Shown here one piece after another: positions 1 through 13,089 of a stretch of DNA of 64,000 nt. Each line of letters opens with the position of its first letter. The first letter of the stretch is position 1. The DNA is taken from contig CM034531.1 of the NCBI GenBank assembly GCA_020002185.1, forward strand, positions 85,702,367-85,766,366, given 5' to 3'. The translations under genes were made by a program, and so were the position numbers. This DNA is from Paraescarpia echinospica. Its lineage: Eukaryota > Annelida > Polychaeta > Sabellida > Siboglinidae. Below the pieces are notes generated by a model. The model did no database searches and had not been told where the DNA came from. It worked only from the letters and a program-made list of their open reading frames with translations.

Positions 1-1712
1 GAAATTTAACTGTCGCCCTCCAATCGCAATTGAATTATCCCACTCCTCCAATGTGCCAGTGTCCGTGTTCAAAAATAGTTCTTCAGGTACGATACCTATA
101 ACAAGTCGTTTTAAAACCATCAACCCAATACACGTCTGGCTCCGATCCTCTTTATATTGTAGGTGAAACAGACAATGGACATTTCATAGCTGGTTCGATT
201 CGTTACCCAATGAAACAATCGGGAATATTTCCTCTGGCTTGTAGTATATCCACGAAACGAACATTGTGTTAAGAAATTATTTAAAGCAAACGAACTGATA
301 GCTGGAAAGCCGTGTCATCGCCAAGACTCGCTTCAACGTCAGTAACAGGGTGCAAGTGTTGACATGGCCTCGTGAGATACAAAGTCTAAAGCCTAAAACG
401 TTCGTTTCAATTCATAAATTCACGCGATATTATATTGAACTAGCGCAAAAGGTCATAGCACTGTTATGAAAATACACAACGGCAATGACTAATTCTAAGT
501 AGATATCGCATTCTGTTTGTTCACGTCGCCTACGAGAAAGCTTCTATAAAAAGCCCCTTCGTAGCATATTGCCTAGCAGACAGCAATGATGTGCACTGGC
601 TGCTACGTCGCGCCCCCTCGGGACCAACGTGCCAACTAGTAGATAGGCAGTAATGGTGAACGAAATCAGATCAAGCAGGAGGCGTGGTGCTGATTTCTCT
701 GGGGAATCTCGCTGTCGGAATTATGACTGATTTGTCTATAGACCAGTCTATAATGCACGCCTCGCATGATTCCTGCTGCTGATTGTCGCATTGTGACTGC
801 GAGTAAGGTTATACATACTTAAGGTTTCATTACATCATCACAAGGCTGACCTACATAGTAGGCACACCGCTGACGTAGACGCGATGGAAAAGTAACGGCT
901 ATCATTTAAAACATAAATCCTAATGTTTTATGTACACATTCCACACATTTGGGATCGCGACACGTGTGTACCCCCAGTGTCTCTGATACGATTACATCCA
1001 ATATTGTTCCGTCCCAACAGGATGTGCCATGTGCATATTTGGTTGGTTTGCATCAGTCTTCGAATCGTTTTTTATAGCGTAAACCGTGTCAATGGTTGTG
1101 TGCAGTGGAAGAAGCATGCCTTTCCCCCGTCCGCCTACCCACCCGCCTGCCTGTTTTCACTAACTCAGTTTTTCATAAACTACACAACAACTTCCGCTAT
1201 ATAACATGCTCCAATCAAAACGTTCGATATCAAACACAACACGAAGTTTGTGAAATGCCACCCTTACACCTCTTGTCCGGTGTCCTGCCCCAAGTAACGC
1301 TGTTAAAGGCGCGATGCATACTGCACACCCGAGCTCTCGGCTCCTTGTAGCCCCGCACAGCGACGCGATGAAGACACTCTGATTTCTCGAGGGATCAAAC
1401 CGCAGGTCAACAAGCGGCACTTATATAGTGCGTCTAAAACTCGGATCTTGTTAGGCGCGTGGTCCCAGCAATCGCGCCGGACTTACGCATAACACGGCAC
1501 ACAACATCGCAGCCAGCTCCTGGCCTCCCGCAAACAACACGTTCTTAGTGGTGTTTGATGTCGTCAGTATTCCGGCTCGTAAGAAATATAGGCACGCGCA
1601 ATCCGCGATTCCATCTGGATATCGCCATCTTAACATCTTCTACTTTTTACAATATATCACATAATGTTACATTAACCGTGAGACATTGTACCTTAGATAT
1701 CCACACAATAGG
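1..1712. other. Intergenic stretch, no recognised gene
   Basis: Mixed-composition sequence with several short open frames (for example minus 1451-1636) that overlap each other on both strands and show no domain, no signal peptide and no splice structure I could connect. I see no repeat shared with the rest of the window and no RNA gene. An isolated exon of a neighbouring gene cannot be excluded. Confidence 0.5.
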
Positions 1713-1868
1713 CAATGGACCTCGCAATTAAGGTCATCTTCAGAACAGTCCCATAATATTTATATATACAGCAAAACATAGGAAATTAGTCTCACTAATA
1801 CGGTCACCTCGCTATTCGACTAACTTTTGCCCAGTCTTAAGGGTGACCTTAATATTGACGTTCCACTG
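1713..1868. mobile_element. MITE-like relic, diverged copy of the 24308-24490 element
   Basis: The left part (CAATGGACCTCGCAATTAAG at 1713) resembles the left end of the better-preserved element at 24308. The right end reads GACGTTCCACTG followed by TA at 1869-1870, like the right end GGTTTCACTG-TA at 24481-24492. The interior shares the phrases 'cggtcacctcg' and 'ggtgacctta'. No coding capacity. The ends resemble pogo/Tigger-type termini (CAGTGRAACCT, TA target), which is an inference from family knowledge. The satellite array begins directly after its right end. Confidence 0.4.
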
Positions 1869-1870
1869 TA

Positions 1871-4800
1871 TTTTCAAGAACGTGTATGACGTAGTACACA
1901 ATGACCGTCTATAGCGAGGCTTATACTATCAAAGATGTATATGACGTAGTACACAATGACCATCTGCAACAAGGCATATACTATCAAAGATGTATATGAC
2001 GTAGTACACAATGACCATCTGTAACAAGGCGTATATTATCAAAGATGTATATGACGTAGTACACAATGACCATCTGTAACAAGGCGTATACTGTCAAAGA
2101 TGTATATGACGTAGAACACAATGACCATCTGTAACAAGGCCTATACTATCAAAGATGTATATGACGTAGTACACAATGACCGTCTATAGCGAGGCCTATA
2201 CTATCAAATATGTATACGACGTAGTACACAATGACCATCTGTAACAAGGCATATACTATCAAATATGTATATGACGTAGTACACAATGACCATCTGTAAC
2301 AAGGCGTATACTATCAAAGATGTATATGACGTAGTACACAATGACCATCTGTAACAAGGCGTATACTATCAAAGATGTATATGACGTAGTACACAATGAC
2401 CGTCTATAGCGAGGCTTATACTATCAAAGATGTATATGACGTAGTACACAATGACCATCTGTAACAAGGCATATACTATCAAATATGTATATGACGTAGT
2501 ACACAATGACCATCTGTAACAAGGCGTATACTATCAAAGATGTATATGACGTAGTACACAATGACCATCTGTAACAAGGCGTATACTATCAAAGATGTAT
2601 ATGACGTAGTACACAATGACCGTCTATAGCGAGGCTTATACTATCAAAGATGTATATGACGTAGTACACAATGACCATCTGTAACAAGGCATATACTATC
2701 AAAGATGTATATGACGTAGTACACAATGACCATCTGTAACAAGGCGTATACTGTCAAAGATGTATATGACGTAGTACACAATGACCATTTGTAACAAGGC
2801 CTATACTATCAAAGATGTATATGACGTAGTACACAATGACCATCTGTAACAAGGCGTATACTATCAAAGATGTATATGACGTAGTACACAATGACCATCT
2901 GTAACAAGGCGTATACTGTCAAAGATGTATATGACGTAGTACACAATGACCATTTGTAAAAAGGCGTATACTATCAAAGATGTATATGACGTAGTACACA
3001 ATGACCGTCTATAGCGAGGCCTATACTGTCAAAGATGTATATGACGTAGTACACAATGACCATCTGTAACAAGGCGTATACTATCAAAGATGTATATGAC
3101 GTAGTACACAATGACCATCTGTAACAAGGCGTATATTATCAAAGATGTATATGACGTAGTACACAATGACCATCTGTAACAAGGCGTATACTATCAAAGA
3201 CGTATATGACGTAGTACACAATGACCGTCTATAGCGAGGCCTATACTGTCAAATATGTATATGACGTAGTACTCAATGACCATCTGTAACAAGGCGTATA
3301 CTATTAAAGATGTATGTGACGTAGTACACAATGACCATCTGTAACATGGCGTATATTATCAAAGATGTATATGACGTAGTACACAATGACCATCTGTAAC
3401 AAGGCGTATACTGTCAAAGATGTATATGACGTAGTACACAATGACCATCTGTAACAAGGCGTATACTATCAAAGATGTATATGACGTAGTACACAATGAC
3501 CATCTGTAACAAGGCATATACTATCAAAGATGTATATGACGTAGTACACAATGACCATCTGTAACAAGGCGTATACTATCAAAGATGTATATGACGCAGT
3601 ACACAATGACCGACTATAGCGAGGCTTATACTATCAAAGATGTATATGACGTAGTACACAATGACCATCTGTAACAAGGCGTATACTATCAAAGATGTAT
3701 ATGACGTAGTACACAATGACCGTCTTTAGCGAGGCCTATACTATCAAAGATGTATATGACGTAGTACACAATGACCATCTGTAACAAGGCATATACTATC
3801 AAAGATGTATATGACGTGGTACACAATGACCATCTGTAACAAGGCGTATACTGTCAAATATGTATATGACGTAGTACACAATGACCATCTGTAACAAGGC
3901 ATATACTATCAAAGATGTATATGACGTAGTACATAATGACCATCTGTAAAAAGGCGTATACTATCAAAGATGTATATGACATAATACACAATGACCGTCT
4001 ATAGCGAGGCCTATACTGTCAAATATGTATATGACGTAGTACACAATGACCATCTGTAACAAGGCGTATACTATCAAAGATGTATATGACTAGTAAACAA
4101 TGACCATCTGTAACAAGGCGTATACTGTCAAAGATGTATATGACGTAGTACACAATGACCATCTGTAACAAGGCGTATACTATCAAAGATGTATATGACG
4201 TAGTACACAATGACCGTCTATAGCGAGGCGTATACTATCAAAGATGTATATGACGTAGTACACAATGACCATCTGTAACAAGGCATATACTATCAAAGAT
4301 GTATATGACGTAGTGCACAATGACCATCTGTAACAAGGTGTATACTATCAAAGATGTATATGACGTAGTACACAATGACCATCTGTAACAAGGCGTATAC
4401 TATCAAAGATGTATATGACGTAGTACACAATGACCGACTATAGCGAGGCTTATACTATCAAAGATGTTTATGACGTATTACACAATGACCATCTGTAACA
4501 AGGCGTATACTATCAAAGATGTATATGACGTAGTACACAATGACCATCTGTAACAAGGCGTATACAATTAAAGATGTATATGACGTAGTACACAATGACC
4601 GTCTATAGCGAGGCCTATACTATCAAAGATGTATATGACGTAGTACACAATGACCATCTGTAACAAGGCATATACTATCAAAGATGTATATGACGTAGTA
4701 CACAATGACCATCTGTAACAAGGCGTATACTGTCAAATATGTATATGACGTAGTACACAATGTCCGTCTATAGCGAGCCCTATACTACCAAAGATGTATA

Positions 4801-7800
4801 TGACGCAGTACACAATGACCATCTGTAACACTATCAAAGATGTATATGACATAGTACACAATGACCATCTGTAACAAGGCGTATACTATTAAAGATGTAC
4901 ATGACGTAGTACACAATGACCATCTGTAACGAGCCCTATACTATTAAAGATGTATATGACGTAGTACACAATGACAATCTGTAACAAGGCGTATACTATC
5001 AAATATGTATATGACGTAGTACACAATGACCATCTGTAACGAGGCCTATACTATTAAAGATGTATATGACGTAGTACACAATGACCAACTGTAACAAGGC
5101 GTATACTATCAAAGATGTATATGACGTAGTACACAATGACCATCTGTAACAAGGCGTATTCTATCAAAGTTGTATATGACGTAGTACACAATGACCGTCT
5201 ATAGCGATGCCTATACTATCAAAGATGTATATTACGTAGTACACAAAGACCATCTGTAACAAGGCGTATACTATCAAAGATGTATATGACGTAGTACACA
5301 ATGACCATCTGTAACAAGGCGTATACTATCAAAGATGTATATGACGTAGTACACAATGACCATCTGTAACAAGGCGTATACTATCAAAGATGTATATGAC
5401 GTAGTACACAATGACCATCTGTAACAAGGCGTATATTATCAAAGATGTATATGACGTAGTACACAATGACCGTCTATAGCGAGGCCTATACTATCAAAGA
5501 TGTATATGACGTAGTACACAATGACCATCTGTAACAAGGCGTATACTATTAAAGATGTATATGACGTAGTACACAATGACCGTCTATAGCGAGGCCTATA
5601 CTATCAAAGATGTATATGACGTAGTACACAATGACCATCTGTAACAAGGCGTATACTATCAAATATGTATATGACGTAGTACACAATGACCATCTGTAAC
5701 AAGGCATATACTATCAAAGATGTATATGACGTAGTACACAATGACCATCTGTAACAAGGCGTATACTATTAAAGATGTATATGACGTAGTACACAATGAC
5801 CATATGTATCAAGGCGTATACTATCAAAGACGTATATGACGCAGTACACAATGACCGTCTATACCGTGGCCTATACTATCAATGATGTATATAACGTAGT
5901 ACACAATGACCATCTGTAACAAGGTGTATACTATTAAAGATGTATATGACGTAGTACACAATGACCGTCTATAGCGAGGCCTATACTATCAAAGATGTAT
6001 ATGACGTAGTACACAATGACCATCTGTAACAAGGCGTATACTATTAAAGATGTATATGACGTAGTACACAATGACCATTTGTAACAAGGCGTATACTATC
6101 AAAGATGTATATGACGTAGTACACAATGACCACCTGTAACGAGGCCTATACTATTAAAGATGTATATGACGTAGTACACAATGACCATCTGTAACAAGAC
6201 GTATACTATTAAAGATGTATATGACGTAGTACACAATGACCATCTGTAACGAGGCCTATACTATTAAAGATGTGTATGACGTAGTACACAATGACCATAT
6301 GTAACAAGGCGTATACTATCAAAGACGTATATGACGTAGTACACAATGACCGTCTATACCGTGGCCTATACTATCAATGATGTATATAACGTAGTACACA
6401 ATGACCATCTGTAACAAGGTGTATACTATTAAAGATGTATATGACGTAGTACACAATGACCGTCTATAGCGAGGCCTATACTATCAAAGATGTATATGAC
6501 GTAGTACACAATGACCATCTGTAACAAGGCGTATATTATTAAAAGATGTATATGACGTAGTACACAATGACCATGTGTAACAAGGCGTATACTATCAAAG
6601 ATGTATATGACGTAGTAAACAATGACAGTCTATAGCGAGGCCTATACTATCAAAGATGTATATGACGTAGTACACAATGACCATCTGTAACAAGGCCTAT
6701 ACCATCAAATATGTATATGACGTAGTACACAATGACCATCTGTAACAAGGCGTATACTATTAAAGATGTATATGATGTAGTACACAATGACCATCTGTAA
6801 CAAGGCGTATACTATCAAAGATGTATATGACGTAGTACACAATGACCATCTGTAACGAGGCCTATACTATTAAAGATGTATATGACGTAGTACACAATGA
6901 CCATCTGTAACAAGACGTATACTATTAAAGATGTATATGACGTAGTACACAATGACCATCTGTAACGAGGCCTATACTATTAAAGATGTATATGACGTAG
7001 TACACAATGACCATCTGTAACGAGGCCTATACTATTAAAGATGTATATGACGTAGTACACAATGACCATCTGTAACGAGGCCTATACTATTAAAGATGTA
7101 TATGACGTAGTACACAATGACCATCTGTAACGAGGCCTATACTATTAAAGATGTATATGACGTAGTACACAATGACCATCTGTAACAAGGCGTATACTAT
7201 CAAAGATGTATATGACGTAGTACACAATGACCATCTGTAACGAGGCCTATACTATCAAAGATGTATATGACGTAGTACACAATGACCATCTGTAACAAGG
7301 CGTATACTATCAAAGATGTATATGACGTAGTACACAATGACCATCTGTAACAAGGCGTATACTATCAAAGATGTATATGACGTAGTACACAATGACCGTC
7401 TATAGCGAGGCCTATACTATCAAATATGTACATGACGTAGTACACAATGACCATCTGTAACAAGGCCTATACTATCAAAGATGTATATGACGTAGTACAC
7501 AATGACCATCTGTAACAAGGCGTATACTATTAAAGATGTATATGACGTAGTACACAATGACCATTTGTAACAAGGCGTATACTATCAAAGATGTATATGA
7601 CGTAGTACACAATGACCACCTGTAACGAGGCCTATACTATTAAAGATGTATATGACGTAGTACACAATGACCATCTGTAACAAGACGTATACTATTAAAG
7701 ATGTATATGACGTAGTACACAATGACCATCTGTAACGAGGCCTATACTATTAAAGATGTGTATGACGTAGTACACAATGACCATCTGTAACAAGGCGTAT

Positions 7801-7839
7801 ACTATCAAAGATGTATATGACGTAGTACACAATGACCAT
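1871..7839. repeat. 55-bp satellite array, about 108 monomers
   Basis: A head-to-tail array with a 55-bp period. The consensus begins GTATATGACGTAGTACACAA, then TGACCATCTGTAACAAGGCG, then TATACTATCAAAGAT. At least three monomer types occur: type A (CATCTGTAACAAGGCG), type B (CGTCTATAGCGAGGCC) and type C (GTAACGAGGCCTATACTATT), the last concentrated from about 6120 to 7760. Almost all B monomers are spaced by exact multiples of 55. Monomers are very similar, with a few 1-base or partial deletions (near 4090 and 4830). Because 55 is not a multiple of 3, open frames here (such as minus 4019-4210) are chance products. Satellite rather than CRISPR, since there are no unique spacers. Confidence 0.97.
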
Positions 7840-9040
7840 ATTTAGCTTCGTGAAGACTACGGTGATTGTCTAAACTATCGCAATATTAGATAACCCATAC
7901 AGCGTGAATTATAGAACATAAACACTAACAAAGGATGTCATAACAAAGTTAAGCTACCCGAAAAACTATTTTCAAAATGTCAAGGAACATAAATACCTTA
8001 CAGTTGTTCTATTTTCTTATATCAAGAGAAACATTCATAAAGTAAATTGAACAGTGCTGATGTCTTCCCGGCAAAGGAAACCCTACTGTGCCAACGCATG
8101 GAATATTTGCAGTCCCAGATAGAACAGTGATGATAGCTAGAGGTACGTGGCAGAACCATTCAACCATAACACGTCATTACCAAATACGCAACAAGTTCTG
8201 CTCTTTTTTTGCGAGTTGAAAATATTTCTTTGTTTGCCGACAGCCACTACATACACCGAATCACTCACAAGCACATCCACTATTGCGTAGATTTCCCACA
8301 ATCGCCAAATAATTATTCAGCCATCAACCATAACCAGAAGGAACAAGTGAAAAACTACCGAGTACTAAGTCTAACACTTACAAACATCTGTTCTTCTTCA
8401 AACAAACTGGCATTGACTGCGATGATATCCCCAATAAATCACCGTTATCATCAATACTAAATTATTCACACTGGCTGTTAAAAGTAATTCGTTCACCGAA
8501 ACACCACGTGCGCCTCCACTAAAGGAGAGACGTTCCAATAAGGAATTAATAAATATAATCAGTCACGATTAAGACATGTCGGTCGAAAAAGTCTCAAATG
8601 GCAGCGTAATGACTCGATGATAACCAAGAACTATGCGAGCTCTGACTCCCCTGGAAGTTGTTACGTTACATCCTGTATAGATCACTGCCTGCAAGTCTAC
8701 ACTATGTGGCAGGAGCACTTCATAGAACCATCGATTTTTATTCATCTTGTCGTGGCCGAAGATGATGGATGGGACCTATACAGACTTTGTCAACTCGTTT
8801 GCCTACTAGATGTGCCGACGAGCTTTCCGCTAACGTTGTCGGTTTTCATTTCTAGATAAGTGGCTCTTCATCGGACATTTTCTTGATGGTCCATCTGGGG
8901 GGACAGAGGGCGAAGCGATCAATAAGGCGTGTGGTCGGTGCCGCTGTGACGGTGCGTCGTCACGCCGCTGCCGGGCCAAGTCCGTCGTCGTCAACACCTC
9001 TGTCGCACACGGGGTCACTCACAGAAGCGCTGATATTTAA
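7840..9040. other. AT-rich intergenic stretch, no recognised gene
   Basis: Lies between the satellite and the first CR1-like fragment. Short open frames at 8209-8460 and 8617-8859 (+) show no known motif. A GC-richer patch at 8870-9020 has a minus-strand frame without recognisable domains. Nothing supported. Confidence 0.45.
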
Positions 9041-9872
9041 CCAGATGTAACAAGATTTAACAAGATTGTCACCCAGAGAATTAACATTAAATGGCAGGTG
9101 AACAAGGAAGCCTTTTGCCTTATTGAGAGTCCATCCCTTTTTTATCTACGTGTATCCCGCCCTTCTGAGGTATGTAATTTTAAACATATTCACGCTACTA
9201 GCACCCACACAATCAGCAGATAATATTTTCCATTCATTTACAGTCCTTTGTGAAAATGACAACTTTCATATATCTAATCTACTCTGCTCCTTTACTAATG
9301 TAACGTTATGTCCTCTAATTCTTCTATCTTTCTTAACTGAGGAAAGAATATTTCTATCAATATTTTCATAACCATTCATTATTTTAAACAATCCTATCTG
9401 ATCTCCTCTCAATCTACTGGTCTCTATTGTTGTAAAATGACATTCTTTTAGGCGTATTTCATAACTACGATCCCCAGTTTTAGCATCATTTTAGTCGCTC
9501 TTCTCTGTACTCTTTCTAACATATCTATGTCCTTCTTGCGATATGGCATCCACGCTTGAATACAATATTTTAAAAATAGGCCTAACTATTGTTTTGTACT
9601 GCGGTATTACTTGTCTGTTTCCTTATACGCTATATTTCGCCTAATTAATCCAAGGATTTGATTTCCCTTTGAAGCTGCAATTCCGCACTGCTCCGAAACC
9701 TTCATATCAGCACTAATGTTTAACCCTAATTCCTTTTCTTTTATAGTAGTATTTAGTACAGTACCCCCATTGTATATTATACATCTTCGTTCCCATGTCC
9801 TGGTTTCCCAAAGTTCATCTGCCATTTTTCAAACCATTTGATCAACCTGTCAAGATCATCTTGTAAATGCTT
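9041..9872 (-). mobile_element. CR1-like LINE, 5'-truncated 3' end (copy 1)
   Basis: Minus-strand remnant of a CR1-clade non-LTR retrotransposon. The frame at 9607-9825 reads through the post-RT region, with EKELGLNISADMKVSEQCG and KGNQILGLIRRNIAYKE. The continuation towards the 3' end matches the other two copies (25532-27545 and 62592-64000). The 3' end sits at 9041 and carries the short tandem tail (unit TAACAAGATT on the plus strand). Similarity to the other copies stops near 9872, so the copy is 5'-truncated, as is usual for target-primed insertion. Stops and frameshifts show it is dead. Confidence 0.8.
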
Positions 9873-10154
9873 TCTAAGACAGACATTAGCATGCAAATCG
9901 TCCACTCCGGCAATTTGACAATTATGGCGTCGGTCGTGCCGTGCAATAAAGCTTCAACGAAGGGATTAATGAGACGATCAGATTAACGCCTGTGCCGGGG
10001 TCATTAAAGATTTCCCGAGCGTAATAACTGGTATCACGGTGAGCACTGACATGGTTATGTCAGCGAGAGGTATTTTTGACAATGGCTCCAAATGTCACAG
10101 GTAATCAAAACTGAACTATATTGTGTGGTGTTTTTATGTTTATAATTGTGCGAT
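9873..10154. other. Unassigned spacer
   Basis: Short stretch between the CR1-like 5' breakpoint and the tetranucleotide repeat. I see no gene, repeat or RNA signature in it. Confidence 0.4.
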
Positions 10155-10510
10155 GAGCAGACAGACCTACATACAGATAGATAGACCAACGGACAGACCA
10201 ACAGACCGACATACAGACACACAGACCGACGTACATACATACATACATACATACAGATAAACAGACAGACAGAGAAACACACATGCATACAGACAGACAG
10301 ACAGACAGACTGGCAGACAAACAGACAGACACACACACACACACACACACACAGACACACAGACCTACATACAGATAGATAGACCAACGAACAGACCAAC
10401 AGACCGACAGACAGACACACAGACCGACGTACATACATACATACAGACAGACAAACAGGCAGACAGACAGACACACATGCATACACACAGACAGACAGAC
10501 ATACATACAT

Positions 10511-10569
<59 letters not shown>

Positions 10570-10605
10570 GGCAGGCAGCCCGACAGGCCGACAAACAGAT
10601 ACTGA
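10155..10605. repeat. Compound (AGAC)n/(ATAC)n microsatellite with a (CA)n core
   Basis: About 450 bp of CAGACAGA, CATACATA and CACACA tracts. Two internal blocks repeat the same phrase (acagaccgacgtacatac at about 10223 and 10420), which suggests duplication of a segment about 200 bp long. The long minus-strand frames across it (10055-10770) encode only Ser/Val/Cys/Leu repeats and are not genes. Confidence 0.95.
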
Positions 10606-11164
10606 GGCATAATGTAAGATATGTTGGGGGAGCAAGAGACTCAAATGAAGACGGTCAGCGGTAATACGACCAAAGATTAAGTGTAACAAAATATTGCAAT
10701 CATTCTTATAGTGATTGACACTAGACGTCGGTCCACCGCTCTTATTAACGATCTCGGAGCACGAGATCATTAATAAGACGCCTGATTACCGATGACTGAT
10801 TATGTTGGCTGATGGAAACAATTATTGATGGTGGGCTACCATCCTGTTGCTAGTAGCACCGACCATTTTTTTCAATATTGCGCTGTCCATAAACGCCTTC
10901 CGGCCGCCGCTGACGATGTCGCTGTCGTTTGGTTAAAGTGCCATGCACTCCACATTTGCTTGTGGAAATATCATATTATCTACATTGTAATAATAGCCTG
11001 GGTTCGGACACTTCATTTGCACTGGCGCATGGGATCGGTTCATCGCAGCTATTGCATTCACCAATAGCAAACCAGTCTTCATAACCATACTCAACCTTGG
11101 TTGGTGTTGTGGCACAGTTTTTATGGGTTAGGACACTGTTAGACTTCCTACTTGGTTACAGACG
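10606..11164. other. Unassigned stretch containing a 16-bp hairpin
   Basis: No gene recognised. It contains one strong inverted repeat (10741-10777, listed separately). Short open frames at 10825-11067 (+) and 10933-11115 (-) have no known motif. Confidence 0.4.
10741..10777. repeat. Inverted repeat / hairpin, 16-bp arms
   Basis: Arms CTTATTAACGATCTCG (10741-10756) and CGAGATCATTAATAAG (10762-10777) pair with a single mismatch (a G-T wobble if transcribed) around a 5-base loop. It is too long for a histone-mRNA stem-loop and has no transposon flanks I can see. Function unknown. Confidence 0.7.
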
Positions 11165-11600
11165 AAAAAAAGTGCAGTATAGTTTTGAGAAATGACTTTT
11201 TACAAAATTCACTTGCTCTGACATAGGTGCATTTGAGTAGTCAGATTTCTAGATGTGATTGTAGAAGCTGTTGACAGTAAAAAGGTGTCTTTTTAGCTGA
11301 TTTTACTAAGCGGAAGGGTATTTGGCAGCAATTTGGCTAGTTGACACTTTAGCCGGATTACTGCCTGCATCCATATGTAAATATTGACGGGTGTCATACA
11401 TACAGGCATTTTGTAAGAGCTAGAAATATTAGATTTTGACTAAACTCGACCAGCATGTCAATGAGATGATGATAACGGCAGGTGAAAAGTTTAATACATT
11501 TTCTAGGTCACGTTTTCTTACAATCAGACAAAACGTTAACATGGTCGCCAATGAGAAAACTATCAGTGTGCTGACCCCTTTAATGACGAGCCAAGTGTGG
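11165..11600 (+). repeat. Dispersed repeat family D, copy 1
   Basis: About 435 bp that realigns, in inverse orientation, with 44790-45228. Shared blocks include 'gtgcatttgagtagtcag', 'gattgtagaagctgttga', 'tatttggcagcaatttg' and 'aatattagattttgacta'. No coding potential and no terminal repeats identified. It is probably a non-autonomous transposable element or a LINE/SINE untranslated part. Confidence 0.75.
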
Positions 11601-12471
11601 TAGCGGGTAGTCGTGCTTGTCACCTCTTGCTTTCAGCTTCCACCGCTGGCTAGCTTCGGCGAACCGACAAGCCGAGTGCGTAAGTCTTGTCTGCCAGTAC
11701 AATAGCCTCTCCTAAAACAAGACTCCCATTGTAACCACCTCGAGGTAACCGGCGGATACTGGTCACCGTGAGGCACCAGGCTAATTAGATGGGGGATCTC
11801 GGAGCAGCATGGGGCCTCAGGTGTCGTGTGCACGACCCACGAACGTGTGGATACGCTCTGACACCAACCCATGCCCCAGGTACCTTGCGACCAGGCTCTC
11901 GAGCTAAATGCTAAGGGGGTAAACCCTGACAAAAAATCAAGTCCTTGAAAGGTAGATCAGGCGGAAGAAGAGGATCCTTTCTCTCAATGGGTATCAAAGC
12001 GGATGTAGGGCTGCAGCACAATGTTGCCTACAATCGTACAGGTTCTCCTGGCCATTGTACTCAGGTAACGTTGTTGTCAAGACAGTGTGGAGTATATTGT
12101 GTAATAGACTTCCCACTCAAAAAGAAATAACGCACAGGCCCTTCCATGGAATTGGTTATCTCAACGCAAGCCCTTTGGCGACCAAGTATTGGCAACGGGA
12201 GCTCGATTGTGGATCTGGGAGCTTCTAATCATGAATTGCCACAAAGGCGGCAGTTACCGATAGTCGTTCTATACCTGACTGAGGCAGAAGTGTAGCTCGG
12301 TGTTCGTAGCTGTGTCTGAGCAGCCCTCTTCAGGATCGCTCTGCTCACCCTTAGTCTGGGGAAGGGGCTAGAAAATGTGTCCCAAAAATAGCCTGCCTCG
12401 CCTTAACCTGGCTGGAAAACCGCATCCAGTGGGATCACCAACTCTGCGGTCGAACGAAAGCTAAGCAAACA

Positions 12472-13050
12472 ATGAAACTTGGTACCTGGAACATTAGAAC
12501 CCTCATTGACAACCCTAGCAGTGTAAGACCACAACGTCGAACTACGATCATTGCTCATGAGCTCGGACGATTAGACATAAATATCGCTGCCCTTAGTGCG
12601 ACGCGTATAGCAAAAGAAGGTCAACTTAAAGAACATGGAGGTGGCTACACCTTCTTTTGGAAAGGGAAACCACAGGACGATCGCAGGATTCATGGAGTTG
12701 GCTTTATCATAAAAACAGTCTCTATGAACCCCCTGTCGGAATCAGTGAACGACTCATGACACTCAACATGAAGCTAAAAGGAAATCAGTCAGTCACTGTC
12801 ATTAGTGCGTATGCACCAACTCTAGACTCTGATGATAAGGATAAAGAACACTTTTATTCAAGCCTAAATAGAGTTCTGTCTGCTGTACCTGCTTGCTCCA
12901 AGATAATAGACTTTAATGCCCGAGTCAGAAATAATCATGCCCTACAGCCTGACACTACTGGCAAGCAAGGGATCGGCAAAGCAAACTTCAATGGCACCCT
13001 ACCCCTATCCAAATGTGCGGAACACTCTCTTTCGTCAAAATAAAAGCTCC
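12472..13050 (+). pseudogene. Endonuclease (APE) domain of the RTE-like element
   Basis: Starts at the ATG at 12472, directly after the family's leader, with the usual first residues MKLGTWNIRTL. The frame shifts between 12740 and 12760 and continues as GISERLMTLNMKLKGNQSVT and VISAYAPTLDSDDKDKEHFY. The catalytic LGDFNARVG motif of this family appears as KIIDFNARVRNNH (near 12900), so two residues are missing just before the key Asp-Phe-Asn. The domain would nick target DNA in target-primed reverse transcription. This copy is disabled. Confidence 0.8.
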
Positions 13051-13089
13051 AAAACATCATAGCAACACCCAAGATCCAAACAATGGCAT

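Noticed and set aside
4019..4210. Open frame in the satellite (minus strand)
   Set aside because: A 55-bp unit shifts frame at every copy. The frame is chance and rich in repeated peptides.
1871..7839. CRISPR-like array
   Set aside because: Monomers are contiguous 55-bp copies with no unique spacers, in a clearly animal genome; it is a satellite.
10055..10770. Long minus-strand frames with Cys/Val/Ser/Leu repeats
   Set aside because: Translation of a tetranucleotide microsatellite; two overlapping frames are equally open.
12472..12759. Cellular gene similar to 'craniofacial development protein 2'
   Set aside because: That annotation label is commonly given to this retrotransposon endonuclease. 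RT and zinc-finger parts follow directly, so it is a mobile element.
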